A stretch of 64,000 nt of DNA, from contig NZ_JAGGDJ010000028.1 in assembly GCF_017652985.1 (NCBI RefSeq), positions 1 through 64,000 on the forward strand. The letters run 5' to 3'. The position numbers and the translations under genes are program-made. Shown in pieces: positions 1-7,875 of the stretch (within the stretch, counting starts at the first letter, position 1; every line of letters starts with the position of its first letter). Below the pieces are notes generated by a model that was not told where the DNA came from, ran no database searches, and saw only the letters and a list, made by a program, of their open reading frames with translations. This DNA is from Paenibacillus artemisiicola (lineage in GTDB: Bacteria; Bacillota; Bacilli; Paenibacillales; Paenibacillaceae).

Positions 1-309
1 GACCGTTTGCTTTTTAAACTCTTCGTTGTACCGTTGCCGTTGTTCCCCCACCGTGGGACACCTCGCTTTCGTTAAGTTGATTATCTTGTTTTTCTTAACG
101 ATGTGTCCACTTTTTATTCTAGTTGCATACGATCCGTTATTTCGCGTCCCGGCCCCGGTTTTGCCGGCATTCGATACGAATAAGCGCGCCTGTGGCCGCG
201 AAACTCCGAAATCGCGCAAAAAAGCGACGATAACGGCTCTCCTGTCCGCTCGATCGTGAACCAGGGGCGATTGCCACAACTTGAACCGCGATAGCCACAC
301 ACACCAAAA

Positions 310-348
310 GGGCTGTCCCGCGTCGCCTTACGGCGAACGGGACAGCCC
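310..348. terminator. Hairpin, probable bidirectional terminator
   Basis: GGGCTGTCCCG (310-320) pairs perfectly with CGGGACAGCCC (338-348); an inner TCGCC/GGCGA helix lies in the loop. CTTTT-like runs flank it on both sides (AAAAG before, CCTTT after). Confidence 0.6.
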
Positions 349-356
349 CTTTGCGT

Positions 357-700
357 GCTTGCAGCTTGATTGCTTGTAGTCTGATTGCTTGCAGCTTGAT
401 TGCTTGTAGCCTGATTGCTTTGGGCTTGATTGCTGCTTGGTTATTCTTTGCTCGGTTACTTGTTAACTTGGTTACTTATTACCTTAGCTGCTCTTAACCA
501 AGTTTCTCTTAACCAAGTTTCTCTTCGCCTGGTCGCCCTTAACCAAGCTGTTCTTTACCTCTATTAACCTGGTTACTTGTTAACCTCGTTGCTTGTAAAC
601 CCGGTTCTTTATGAGCTAGCTATTTTTAGCCTAGCTACTTTTTTGACTAATTATTTTTCCAACTAGCTCCTTTTAATCCTAGCTCTTTCGCCTAGCGGCC
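357..700. repeat. Decayed 15-bp minisatellites
   Basis: Five tandem copies of a 15-bp unit like GCTTGCAGCTTGATT occupy 357-431. A second unit, CTCTTAACCAAGTTT, is repeated at about 491-520 and echoed further on as TTAACCTGGTTACTTG-like words. A third family (CCTAGCTACTTTT-like) runs to about 700. No spacer structure, so not CRISPR. Confidence 0.65.
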
Positions 701-809
701 CTACACCTGCCGCTAGCTCGCCTGTCCGCCATGGTCCGGCGATGCCCGCAACCGCGCAAGCCCCGCCGGTTTACGCAGTCGGCGCTTTTACGCAGCCGGC
801 GCTTCCGGC

Positions 810-1562
810 TTATTTCGAGCCGACCAGCCAGTCCGTGAACCGCGTCGGCGCGATGCGCGGCTTCGAATCGTCGGCCGGAACGAGCGACTTTTCTTCCAGC
901 GTCGACCCGTAGTAGCGCGCGCCGTTATCCGTGACGACCTGACGCGGGTCGCCTTTCGATTCCAAATACAGCCGGACGAGCTCGTCGAAACGCATCCGTT
1001 CCGGACCGGCCACCTCGACGATGCCGTTCGCCGGCGACGCGACCGCGACATCGGTCAGCGCGGCGGCGACGTCATCCGAGACGATCGGCTGGAACGCGAC
1101 GTTCGGCACGCGGACCGTGTTGCCGTCCGCGAACGAATCGGCGATGCCGCCGACGAATTCGAAGAACTGCGTGGCGCGGAGAATCGTGTACGGAACTCCG
1201 GAAGCCGCGATCAGCTTCTCTTGCGCCGTCTTCGCGCGGAAATAGCCGTTCTCCGGCAGGCCGTCGGTGCCTACGATGGACAGGGCGACGTGATGCTTCA
1301 CGCCGGCCGCCGCTTCGGCCGCAAGCAGATTGCGGCTCGACGTTTCGAAAAAGTCCAGCACGGCCTGGTCTTCCCAAGACGGCGCGTTCGCCACGTCGAC
1401 GACGACCTGCGCGCCGCTCAGCGCTTCGGCCAAGCCTTCGCCGGTCACGGCGTTGACGCCTTTGGAAGGCGACGCCGCCACGGCTTCATGCCCCAGCTCT
1501 TGAAGGTTATGGACGAGCTTCTTACCGATCAATCCGGTACCGCCGATGACTACGATTTTCAT
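810..1562 (-). CDS. NmrA-like NAD(P)-binding oxidoreductase
   Basis: A 250-residue protein of the atypical short-chain dehydrogenase/NmrA group. The N-terminus carries the Rossmann signature GGTGLIGKKL (residues about 7-16), and the protein has the NmrA-like layout with no clear YxxxK catalytic pair. Substrate is unknown; members bind NAD(P)H and act as reductases or redox sensors. It lies 91 bp downstream of the carboxymuconolactone-decarboxylase-like gene on the same strand and is probably co-transcribed from the ECF41-type promoter at 2326-2352. Such 'epimerase' genes are known partners of ECF41 sigma factors. Confidence 0.85.
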   Translation of the reverse strand: MKIVVIGGTGLIGKKLVHNLQELGHEAVAASPSKGVNAVTGEGLAEALSGAQVVVDVANAPSWEDQAVLDFFETSSRNLLAAEAAAGVKHHVALSIVGTDGLPENGYFRAKTAQEKLIAASGVPYTILRATQFFEFVGGIADSFADGNTVRVPNVAFQPIVSDDVAAALTDVAVASPANGIVEVAGPERMRFDELVRLYLESKGDPRQVVTDNGARYYGSTLEEKSLVPADDSKPRIAPTRFTDWLVGSK

Positions 1563-1653
1563 GTTCGTTTCCCCCTTGGTAACTACCCTTGTCGGGCTAC
1601 TCGTTGTGTCCGGTTCTACTGCCGATACGCGATTGCCTCGTACGCGCTCCCGC

Positions 1654-2133
1654 TTAGCTCAAGCCCGCTTTCGTCAGACCGAACGCGGCGTCGGCCGAGC
1701 CCGGCGTCATTTTGAACGCCACGTTGGCGCGGTTCCAAGCGTTGATCGCCATGACCGAGAACGTCAGATCCGAAAGCTCCTTCTCCGAGAACTGCTCGCG
1801 AACGCGGTTGTACAGCTCGTCCGGCACGCCGTGCTCCGGAATCCGGGTCAGCACTTCGGTCCACGCGAGCGCGGCCCGTTCGCGCGGCTCGAACAGGTTC
1901 GATTCCCGCCAAATCGCGATGTGGTAGAGGCGAAGCTCGCTTTCGCCGTGGATTTTGGCTTCCTTCACGTGCATATCCAGGCAAAAGCCGCAGCCGTTCA
2001 TTTGGGAAGCGCGGATATGAACGAGATGTTGGATTTTCGCGTCGATCGCGCTTTGTTTCTCGGCCGTGCTGAGTCCCATCATCGCTTTGGTCAGTTCCGG
2101 CGATTGCTGCATGTAATTTAAACGTTGAGTCAT
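1654..2133 (-). CDS. Carboxymuconolactone decarboxylase family (AhpD-like) protein
   Basis: A 159-residue protein with the AhpD-like core: Cys48-Gly-Phe-Cys51 followed by His55, preceded by RASQMNG. In this family the cysteine pair supports peroxidase or thiol-disulfide chemistry; the true substrate is unknown. I chose the ATG at 2133 because it follows a purine-rich AGAGAGGGAA site; an in-frame upstream ATG at 2196 lacks one and would add 21 atypical residues. First gene of a probable two-gene unit with the NmrA-like gene; the TGTCACA-N16-CGTT promoter lies about 190 bp upstream. Confidence 0.88.
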   Translation of the reverse strand: MTQRLNYMQQSPELTKAMMGLSTAEKQSAIDAKIQHLVHIRASQMNGCGFCLDMHVKEAKIHGESELRLYHIAIWRESNLFEPRERAALAWTEVLTRIPEHGVPDELYNRVREQFSEKELSDLTFSVMAINAWNRANVAFKMTPGSADAAFGLTKAGLS

Positions 2134-2325
2134 GATTAATTCCCTCTCTTCGTTGGATTTGGTTTGCACCTTGGCGGATCCTGGTCTGCGCGGCATCCCC
2201 GATCGGCATGTCGCGGTCCTTCACGAAGCCGTCCTGTCCGGGCGATCGCGATTGCCGAAATCCGGCGTCGTTCCGCCCGCGATTCCGTTCGCCGCGCGTC
2301 CCTCTCGATCGGCTTTCAAGCATAG

Positions 2326-2352
2326 AACGATCGAGCGCCGCGGGTTGTGACA
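2326..2352 (-). promoter_or_regulatory. ECF41-type sigma promoter for the AhpD-like/NmrA-like pair
   Basis: Reading the minus strand, TGTCACA (2352-2346) is followed by exactly 16 nt and CGTT (2329-2326). The published ECF41 target consensus is TGTCACA-n16-CGTC. The same arrangement precedes the ECF41 sigma gene at 6217-6243. Confidence 0.8.
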
Positions 2353-2419
2353 AGCCGCGCCGCCAAGAATATTTTGGATCCGCGCCTCTGCGAGCGCCGG
2401 CGGTTCGCATGCAAAATTT

Positions 2420-2449
2420 GCATAGCCGCCATGCGCAACGTCCATAATA
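2420..2449 (+). promoter_or_regulatory. Sigma-G-like promoter of the germination operon
   Basis: GCATA (2420-2424), 18 nt, then CATAATA (2443-2449). This fits the forespore sigma-G/F consensus (GHATR, 18 nt, CATnnTA) and lies about 40 bp before the GTG start of the first germination gene, as expected for a gerA-type operon. Confidence 0.75.
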
Positions 2450-2488
2450 TCCACCATAAAATCTGTATTTAACCGGGGTGATTGTCCA

Positions 2489-3937
2489 GTGCGAGCCATC
2501 AACCGCGACATCGAAGCGAACGAAGCGTTTCTCAAGGCGCAATTCGATCATTGCTCGGACATGATCTTGCGGTCCTACAGGTTGAAGGACGGCACGATGC
2601 TGCTGCTCGCGTATCTGGACGGCATGGCGAGCTTGGACAGCGCGGAGGAAAATCTGTTAAAGCCCCTTCTCTTCGGCGGTCTTCCGCAAGGCATGGCGCG
2701 CATCCAGTCGCTCGCCGAGATGTTCGCCCGCGAATGGATGCCGCTCTCGAACGTCAAGACGGTCGACTCCATGGAAGAGCTCGTCCGGCATATCCTGCTC
2801 GGAAGCTTGGCCATGCTGGTGAACGGCGAGCCGACCGCGCTGGTCGCGCCCGCGCCGGGCTACGAGACGCGGGGCATCCAAGAGCCGCACAAGGAATCGA
2901 CCCTTCGGGGGTCGAAGGAAGGCTTCGTCGAGCAGCTCCGGACGAATACGACGCTGCTCCGGCGAAGAATCGTGCACGACGGGCTGAAGACGGAGTCGTT
3001 CACGATCGGCACGTATACGCAAACCGAAGTCGTCCTGACGTATATCAAGGGGAAGGCGTCCGAGCGCGTGCTTGCGGACGTCAGGGAAAGGCTCGGCAAG
3101 ATCGAGGCCGACGGCGTCATCGATTCCGCTTACCTCGAGGAATGGCTCGAGGACAATTCCTTCTCCCTCTTCCCGCAGATTCTGAATACCGAGCGCCCGG
3201 ATATCGTCGCGGCCAGCCTCTTGGAAGGGAAAGTCGCCCTCCTGACGAACGGAACGCCCTTCGCCCTTATTATGCCCATTACGTTCTGGTCCGGTCTGCA
3301 GTCGGCCGACGATTATTTCGAACGCTTCGTCTTCGTCATCCTGACCCGGATGGTCCGCTATATCCTGACCTTCGTTTCGTTCGCCTTGCCCGCCCTTTAC
3401 GTCGCGCTGTCCACCTTCCATCCCGAGATGGTGCCGAGCAATCTCATGATCGGGATCGCGACCGCCCGGGAAAATTCGCCGTTTCCGACGATGATCGAGG
3501 TGCTCCTCATGATGTTCGTCTTCGACGGCCTGCAGGAGGCCGGCGTGCATCTCCCGAACCAGCTCGGTCCGGTCGTCAGCATCATCGGCGCGCTCGTCAT
3601 CGGTCAGGCCGCCGTCGAGGCGGGCATCATTTCCACGCCGATCATCATCGTCATCTCCCTGACGGGCATCGCGGCGTATACGATTCCGCGGTACAGCGCC
3701 ACCTTGCCCTTCCGGCTGCTCCGCTATCTCATGCTGATCTTCGCCGGCTGGCTCGGCTTCGTCGGCTTCGCGTTCGGCGTCATCTTCCTGCTGCTCCATC
3801 TGGTCATGCTGGAATCGTTCGGCACGCCGTTCTTCAGCCCCGTCGCGCCGTTCGACGGTCCGCGGCTCAAGAACCTGATCGTCCGCTATCCCTTCTGGGC
3901 GAAGAACGGCCGGAACAAGAAGGGACGCCGGCCATGA
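2489..3937 (+). CDS. Spore germination receptor subunit A (GerA/KA family)
   Basis: A 482-residue protein with the two-part GerA layout: a soluble N-terminal region (about 1-270) followed by several membrane segments (about 275-460). The A subunit works with B and C in the spore inner membrane as a nutrient germinant receptor. The start is a GTG preceded by GGGGTG at 8 nt spacing. Its stop overlaps the next start (ATGA at 3934-3937), indicating translational coupling. A sigma-G-like promoter lies just upstream, fitting forespore expression. The specific germinant cannot be read from sequence. Confidence 0.93.
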   Translation: MRAINRDIEANEAFLKAQFDHCSDMILRSYRLKDGTMLLLAYLDGMASLDSAEENLLKPLLFGGLPQGMARIQSLAEMFAREWMPLSNVKTVDSMEELVRHILLGSLAMLVNGEPTALVAPAPGYETRGIQEPHKESTLRGSKEGFVEQLRTNTTLLRRRIVHDGLKTESFTIGTYTQTEVVLTYIKGKASERVLADVRERLGKIEADGVIDSAYLEEWLEDNSFSLFPQILNTERPDIVAASLLEGKVALLTNGTPFALIMPITFWSGLQSADDYFERFVFVILTRMVRYILTFVSFALPALYVALSTFHPEMVPSNLMIGIATARENSPFPTMIEVLLMMFVFDGLQEAGVHLPNQLGPVVSIIGALVIGQAAVEAGIISTPIIIVISLTGIAAYTIPRYSATLPFRLLRYLMLIFAGWLGFVGFAFGVIFLLLHLVMLESFGTPFFSPVAPFDGPRLKNLIVRYPFWAKNGRNKKGRRP

Positions 3938-5109
3938 TCCGCTTCGCGCTTCTGGCGGGCGTCCTGCTCCTGCTCGCGGTTCCGGCCGCCGGCTGCACCG
4001 ATTTCGTCGAGCCGAACCAATTGGCCTTCGTCATGGGGAGCGGCATGGACGATGCCGGGGACGGCCTCATCGAGGTCAGCCACCAGATCGTCATTCCCTC
4101 GCGCCTTAGAGGGGGCAGCTCCGACAAAGTCGATCAATACATCGTCATGTCGGCCAAGGGCAAAAACCTGTTCGACGCCACCCAAAAAATCCAGCTCAAG
4201 CTGTCCCGCCGGCTGATGACGAGCCACCGGATTCTGATCGCCTTCGGCGAGTCGTACGTCAAGCAAAACGACATCGGGCTGTTATACGATAAAATCGGCC
4301 GCGACCCGACGAACAGCTTAAGGGATGCCATCCTGCTCATCCGAGGCGGCACCGCGAAGGAATTTCTCATGCAGAAGCATCCCATGGAATTTCTGCCCAG
4401 CGTCGCGGCCGGGAAGGAGCTGCAGATCAACGGGCTGCGCAAATTCAGCGCCCGGCAGCTCGTCATCGACAGCCTGACCGGCGGAACCCGTCCCCTCTTG
4501 CCGTTCCTCCAAATCGAGAAGGTCGAGCTCAGCCCGGATAAAAAGACGCCGATTGCCGCCTTGAGCGGCTTCGCCGTCCTGGACGAGCAGCGCAGAATCA
4601 AAGGCTACCTGGACGAAACCGAAGGCAAGCGCGCCGTCTGGATGAGCGGGAAAGGCACCTTCGACGCCATTACCGTTCCGTGGAAGGACACCAAAGGCAC
4701 GCTCTCGTTCCGGCTGACGCATATCGAGCGGAAGCTTCGCGCGGCCGGCAGCCGTGCGCCCGAGCGCGTCGGCCTGACCGTCAAGGCGCAGGCGTACCTG
4801 CTCGAAAACACGACCGCCCTCGACATGGCCGAGGTGGACAACATGATCGCCGTTCAGCACTACTTGAACGCGGAAGTCCGGAAGCAGCTGCAGGGGACGA
4901 TGGACAAGGTCCGGCAGTGGGGATCCGACGTCTTCGGCGTCGGCGAATATCTGCATCATACCTACCCGTATTGGTGGAAGACGCACAAGACCGATTGGGA
5001 CGAGGGCTTCAAACGCCTCGACGTGGCCGTCGAGACGAAGATTCAACTCCGGTCGGTCGGCACGATCGGCGCACCGTACAAGACAAACGAGGAAAAGGCG
5101 TGGCGATGA
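3934..5109 (+). CDS. Spore germination lipoprotein subunit C (Ger(x)C family)
   Basis: A 391-residue lipoprotein. The N-terminal hydrophobic signal ends in the lipobox AAGC, with the lipidated Cys at about residue 20. The body resembles GerAC proteins, which sit on the outer face of the spore inner membrane and complete the A/B/C germinant receptor. The gene overlaps the A subunit by 4 bp and is followed after 3 bp by the B subunit gene, so all three are one operon. The order A-C-B differs from the A-B-C order of Bacillus subtilis gerA. Confidence 0.92.
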   Translation: MIRFALLAGVLLLLAVPAAGCTDFVEPNQLAFVMGSGMDDAGDGLIEVSHQIVIPSRLRGGSSDKVDQYIVMSAKGKNLFDATQKIQLKLSRRLMTSHRILIAFGESYVKQNDIGLLYDKIGRDPTNSLRDAILLIRGGTAKEFLMQKHPMEFLPSVAAGKELQINGLRKFSARQLVIDSLTGGTRPLLPFLQIEKVELSPDKKTPIAALSGFAVLDEQRRIKGYLDETEGKRAVWMSGKGTFDAITVPWKDTKGTLSFRLTHIERKLRAAGSRAPERVGLTVKAQAYLLENTTALDMAEVDNMIAVQHYLNAEVRKQLQGTMDKVRQWGSDVFGVGEYLHHTYPYWWKTHKTDWDEGFKRLDVAVETKIQLRSVGTIGAPYKTNEEKAWR

Positions 5110-5112
5110 AGG

Positions 5113-6213
5113 ATGAAAATTAGCGGCTACCAGCTGTTCTGGCTGATCAACATCTCCTCCATGATCATGTATTCCTATCTGCCCATTCAGCTGGCCGCGG
5201 AAGTGTCCGCCCAGGACTGCTGGATCTCCGAGCTGCTCGGCAGCTCCGCCATGATGGCGATTACGTGGCTCATGCTCCGGCTCTGCATAAGGCATCCGAA
5301 CAAGACGCTGGTCGGCTTCATGAAGGAGCTGCTCGGAACCGTGCTCGGCAAGCTCCTCGCGACGGCTTATTTCGCGCTCTGGTTCATGCAGCTGTCGCTG
5401 ATCGCGAAGGGGACGATCGAATTTCAAAATCTGGTCATGCTCCACAACACGCCGATGATCGTCATTCTGCTGCTCCTGCTGTTCACGGTGACGTATGCGG
5501 TGTGGAAAGGCGGTCTCACGGCCGTCAGCCGCTGCGCGGAAGTCATCGGCCCGATCTTCATGTTCACGCTGTTCGCGCAGCTTTTCCTGAACCCGCAGGA
5601 TATGGAGCTGGGCCGCATCCTGCCGGTGTACGCCGACTCGGGCTGGTACCGCATCCTCAAGGGCGCGTGGCACTCCGTCTATTACATGATGGACCCGTCG
5701 ATCGTGCTGATGCTGTTCTTCTTCGCCGAGAACAAGCGCGCCGCTTCGCGCGCGGTTATATGGGGCACGGCGGTCTCGATGCTGTGGGGGGTATTGGCCA
5801 CGCTGGTCTTGCTGTTCGTGACCGGACCGAACATGGCCGCCGAAATGATCGCCCCCATCTATTCGCTGACCAAATTCGTGTCGATTCTGAATTTCATCCA
5901 GAACATCGACGCGATCTACATCCCGTTATGGCTGCTCGGCGCCTTCGTCAAGCTGGCCGTCGGCTTGTTCATCCTGAGCTACGGTCTGTCCGAGTGGTCC
6001 GGATTCAAGAATTGGAAGCTGATCGCCGGCCTGATGACGTGCGCTGCCGTCGGGTACATCCTCTACAGCGGTCATCATGCCCGGTTGGCCTATACGCTCA
6101 AGAACCCGTATTTGGTCAATTACTTCTATCCCTTCGTCTACCTCGTCGTTCCCCCGTTGTTATGGGCGATCGGCAGCATGCGGAAGGGCCGCCGGGCACC
6201 GGGCATCCGATAG
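5113..6213 (+). CDS. Spore germination permease subunit B (GerB family)
   Basis: A 366-residue integral membrane protein with about ten hydrophobic helices and the YLPIQLAAEVSAQDCW start typical of GerAB-like endospore germination permeases of the amino acid/polyamine transporter superfamily. It is the likely germinant-binding subunit. The ATG at 5113 follows the C-subunit stop by 3 bp, with an AAGG-containing site inside the end of the upstream gene. The ECF41 promoter for the next gene starts 4 bp after its stop. Confidence 0.92.
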   Translation: MKISGYQLFWLINISSMIMYSYLPIQLAAEVSAQDCWISELLGSSAMMAITWLMLRLCIRHPNKTLVGFMKELLGTVLGKLLATAYFALWFMQLSLIAKGTIEFQNLVMLHNTPMIVILLLLLFTVTYAVWKGGLTAVSRCAEVIGPIFMFTLFAQLFLNPQDMELGRILPVYADSGWYRILKGAWHSVYYMMDPSIVLMLFFFAENKRAASRAVIWGTAVSMLWGVLATLVLLFVTGPNMAAEMIAPIYSLTKFVSILNFIQNIDAIYIPLWLLGAFVKLAVGLFILSYGLSEWSGFKNWKLIAGLMTCAAVGYILYSGHHARLAYTLKNPYLVNYFYPFVYLVVPPLLWAIGSMRKGRRAPGIR

Positions 6214-6216
6214 GCA

Positions 6217-6243
6217 TGTCACAAAATCCCCCCTGCGTTCGTT
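6217..6243 (+). promoter_or_regulatory. ECF41-type autoregulatory promoter of the sigma gene
   Basis: TGTCACA (6217-6223), 16 nt, CGTT (6240-6243), about 57 bp before the sigma factor ATG. It matches the ECF41 consensus and duplicates the promoter at 2326-2352, implying autoregulation and a shared regulon. Confidence 0.8.
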
Positions 6244-6300
6244 TCATGAAAAGGGTCGACCTACAACCGAACGCAACCCGAAAAGAACGGAAGTGGTACG

Positions 6301-7173
6301 ATGCAAGAACTGTATACCAACTATAAATCGCTGCTGTTTACGCTCGCCTACCAGCTGACCGGCTCCGTGTCCGACGCGGAGGACGTGGTGCAGGACGTCT
6401 TTCTGAAAATTTACGACGTGCCGCCGGAGAAGCTTGCGGAGCCAAAGGCCTATCTCTGCAAGATGGTCACGAACCGCTGCCGCGATCTGCATAAATCGGC
6501 CCGAAAAAAACGGGAACAATACGTCGGCGAATGGCTGCCCGAGCCGTTCCTGACGTCGCCCGACGATTCGATGGAATCGGAGGTGGTGCGCGACGATCTG
6601 CTGTCCTACGCGATGCTCGTGCTGCTGGAGCGGCTCAGTCCGTCGGAACGGGCCGTATTCGTCCTGCGCGAGGCGCTCGGCTTCGATTATCAGGAGATCG
6701 CCGGGCTCGTGGACAAGAGCGAACCGAACTGCCGCAAGCTGTTCAGCCGCGCCCGCGCCAAGATGGGGATCGACCAGGAGGAGCTCGTCCGGCCCGAAAG
6801 CGAAACGGCCGGCAGCGAATGGGTGCAGGGCTTCCTGGCCGCGCTGAAGCAGGGCAACTTGAACGAGGTGATATCCATGCTCAGCCAAGAGGTCGAGCTG
6901 GTCACCGACGGCGGCGGCAAAGCGAGCGTCATTCCCCGGCCGATCGCGACGAGGAAGCGCGTCGCGGCGTTTCTGTTCGGTCCGCTTCGCCAAATCGCGA
7001 CGCTGGCCGGACAGCTGGCGATCGAGCTCGTGCAGCTGAACGGCCAGCCGGGGCTCATTCTGCGGTCGGACGAAGGGACCCGTTCCGCGGTGCTCTTTCA
7101 CGTCGAGGGAAACGCGATCCGAAACTTCTATATCGTACGGAATCCCGACAAACTGACGCATATCGGCGGATGA
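6301..7173 (+). CDS. ECF41-family RNA polymerase sigma factor with fused SnoaL-like domain
   Basis: A 290-residue sigma-70 family factor. Region 2 (DAEDVVQDVFL, about 25-35) and region 4 (about 105-155, with the recognition segment YQEIAGLVDKS) are followed by a long C-terminal SnoaL/NTF2-like extension. All three ECF41 hallmarks are present: WLPEP in the linker (78-82), DGGGK (203-207, usually DGGGR) and NPDKL (281-285). In ECF41 factors this extension replaces an anti-sigma factor and modulates activity. ECF41 genes usually sit beside carboxymuconolactone decarboxylase, oxidoreductase or epimerase genes; here such a pair lies at 810-2133, beyond the germination operon, with a matching promoter. 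Confidence 0.92.
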   Translation: MQELYTNYKSLLFTLAYQLTGSVSDAEDVVQDVFLKIYDVPPEKLAEPKAYLCKMVTNRCRDLHKSARKKREQYVGEWLPEPFLTSPDDSMESEVVRDDLLSYAMLVLLERLSPSERAVFVLREALGFDYQEIAGLVDKSEPNCRKLFSRARAKMGIDQEELVRPESETAGSEWVQGFLAALKQGNLNEVISMLSQEVELVTDGGGKASVIPRPIATRKRVAAFLFGPLRQIATLAGQLAIELVQLNGQPGLILRSDEGTRSAVLFHVEGNAIRNFYIVRNPDKLTHIGG

Positions 7174-7219
7174 GGCGGCGGCCGCAGGCCCGGCGCAAAG
7201 GCCAGGAACGATTCCCCAG

Positions 7220-7248
7220 TTGACAGCCGGCAGCCGTTCTTTTATTGT
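7220..7248 (+). promoter_or_regulatory. Sigma-A-type promoter of the marR gene
   Basis: TTGACA (7220-7225), 17 nt, TATTGT (7243-7248). The operator at 7247-7274 begins at the -10 element, so a bound repressor would block initiation. Confidence 0.6.
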
Positions 7249-7274
7249 TAATTTGCTAATAGTTAATTGTTTAA
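7247..7274 (+). promoter_or_regulatory. Probable MarR operator, copy 1
   Basis: A 28-bp AT-rich element read as GTTAATT-TG-CTAAT-AG-TTAATT-GTTTAA. It aligns without gaps to the element at 7826-7853, sharing 20 of 28 positions. It overlaps the marR promoter. Confidence 0.6.
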
Positions 7275-7364
7275 CCGTTGGCTGGGCGATCGCTCTTCTC
7301 CCAGGCGATTCCCGCACGATAAGGAGGTTGTCGTATCGAGAAATGGAATCCGTTCGAGACGCCG

Positions 7365-7775
7365 ATGCCGGCGATCGACGTTTTTTTGACGCTCTATAAG
7401 ACCAATCACCGGCTGGTGCAAACACTGGAAGAGCAGCTCGGCAGCTTCGGACTGACGCTCGGCCGTTGGTGCCTGCTGGTCGCCCTGAGGTCCGGCGGCA
7501 GGCCAATGCTCCCTTCCGAGCTGAGCGACGATCTGGCCGTCACGCGGGCGAACGTCAGCAATTTACTGAACGCCCTCGAGAAGGCCGGCCGGATCGAACG
7601 GGCATTCGACCCCGCCAACCGGAAGCGAATTCTCGTCCACCTCACGCCGCAAGGCCGCGAGGTCATCGCGAACGTCTGGCCCGTCTACGAGCAGACGATC
7701 GCCCGGCTGGTCGGCGGCAAGCTCTCGCCGGACGAACAGGCGCAGCTGAGCGCCCTGTTGAAGAAGTTGGTATGA
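7365..7775 (+). CDS. MarR-family transcriptional regulator
   Basis: A winged-helix MarR protein of 136 residues from the ATG: dimerisation helices at both ends and a central helix-turn-helix followed by the wing with DPANRKRILVHLTPQG, which contains the conserved D-x-R-x3-v-x-LT-x-G pattern. It likely represses itself and the adjacent dehydrogenase, because a common 28-bp operator precedes both genes. The start is uncertain: the strong AAGGAGG site (7321-7327) is 37 nt upstream of this ATG and instead fits an in-frame ATC at 7335, which would add IEKWNPFETP-like residues. Confidence 0.88.
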   Translation: MPAIDVFLTLYKTNHRLVQTLEEQLGSFGLTLGRWCLLVALRSGGRPMLPSELSDDLAVTRANVSNLLNALEKAGRIERAFDPANRKRILVHLTPQGREVIANVWPVYEQTIARLVGGKLSPDEQAQLSALLKKLV

Positions 7776-7825
7776 CGCAAAGAATATCGTCCCTGCCATA
7801 TAAGGAGGGCGTATTCCGTCTAATG

Positions 7826-7853
7826 GTTAATTCATTAATTATTAATTATCTAA
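7826..7853 (+). promoter_or_regulatory. Probable MarR operator, copy 2
   Basis: GTTAATT-CA-TTAAT-TA-TTAATT-ATCTAA, the counterpart of the element at 7247-7274. It sits directly before the ribosome binding site of the dehydrogenase gene, in the marR-dehydrogenase gap. Confidence 0.6.
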
Positions 7854-7875
7854 TTATAAAGGAGAGGTTCTTATT

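Larger units (their letters stand above)
1..809. other. Gene-free stretch at left edge
   Basis: I see no convincing coding region here; short open frames lack ribosome binding sites and family resemblance. The stretch contains a terminator-like hairpin (310-348) followed by decayed tandem repeats (357-about 700). The flanking gene at 810 points left, so this is its downstream region. Confidence 0.6.

Noticed and set aside
26..259. 77-codon frame near the left edge
   Set aside because: No ribosome binding site, no recognisable family, overlaps another equally weak frame; a hydrophobic stretch alone is not enough.
357..431. Regular repeats that might be a CRISPR array
   Set aside because: Units of 15 bp follow each other directly with no spacers and no cas genes are near; the same holds for 44285-44403.
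2482..3933. Long upstream open frame joined to the germination C subunit
   Set aside because: The stretch before 3934 is the A-subunit gene read in another frame; the C subunit has its own ATG, lipoprotein signal and coupling to A.
4318..5673. 451-codon minus-strand frame opposite germination genes
   Set aside because: Arg/His/Gln-rich low-quality protein, opposite two well-supported genes.
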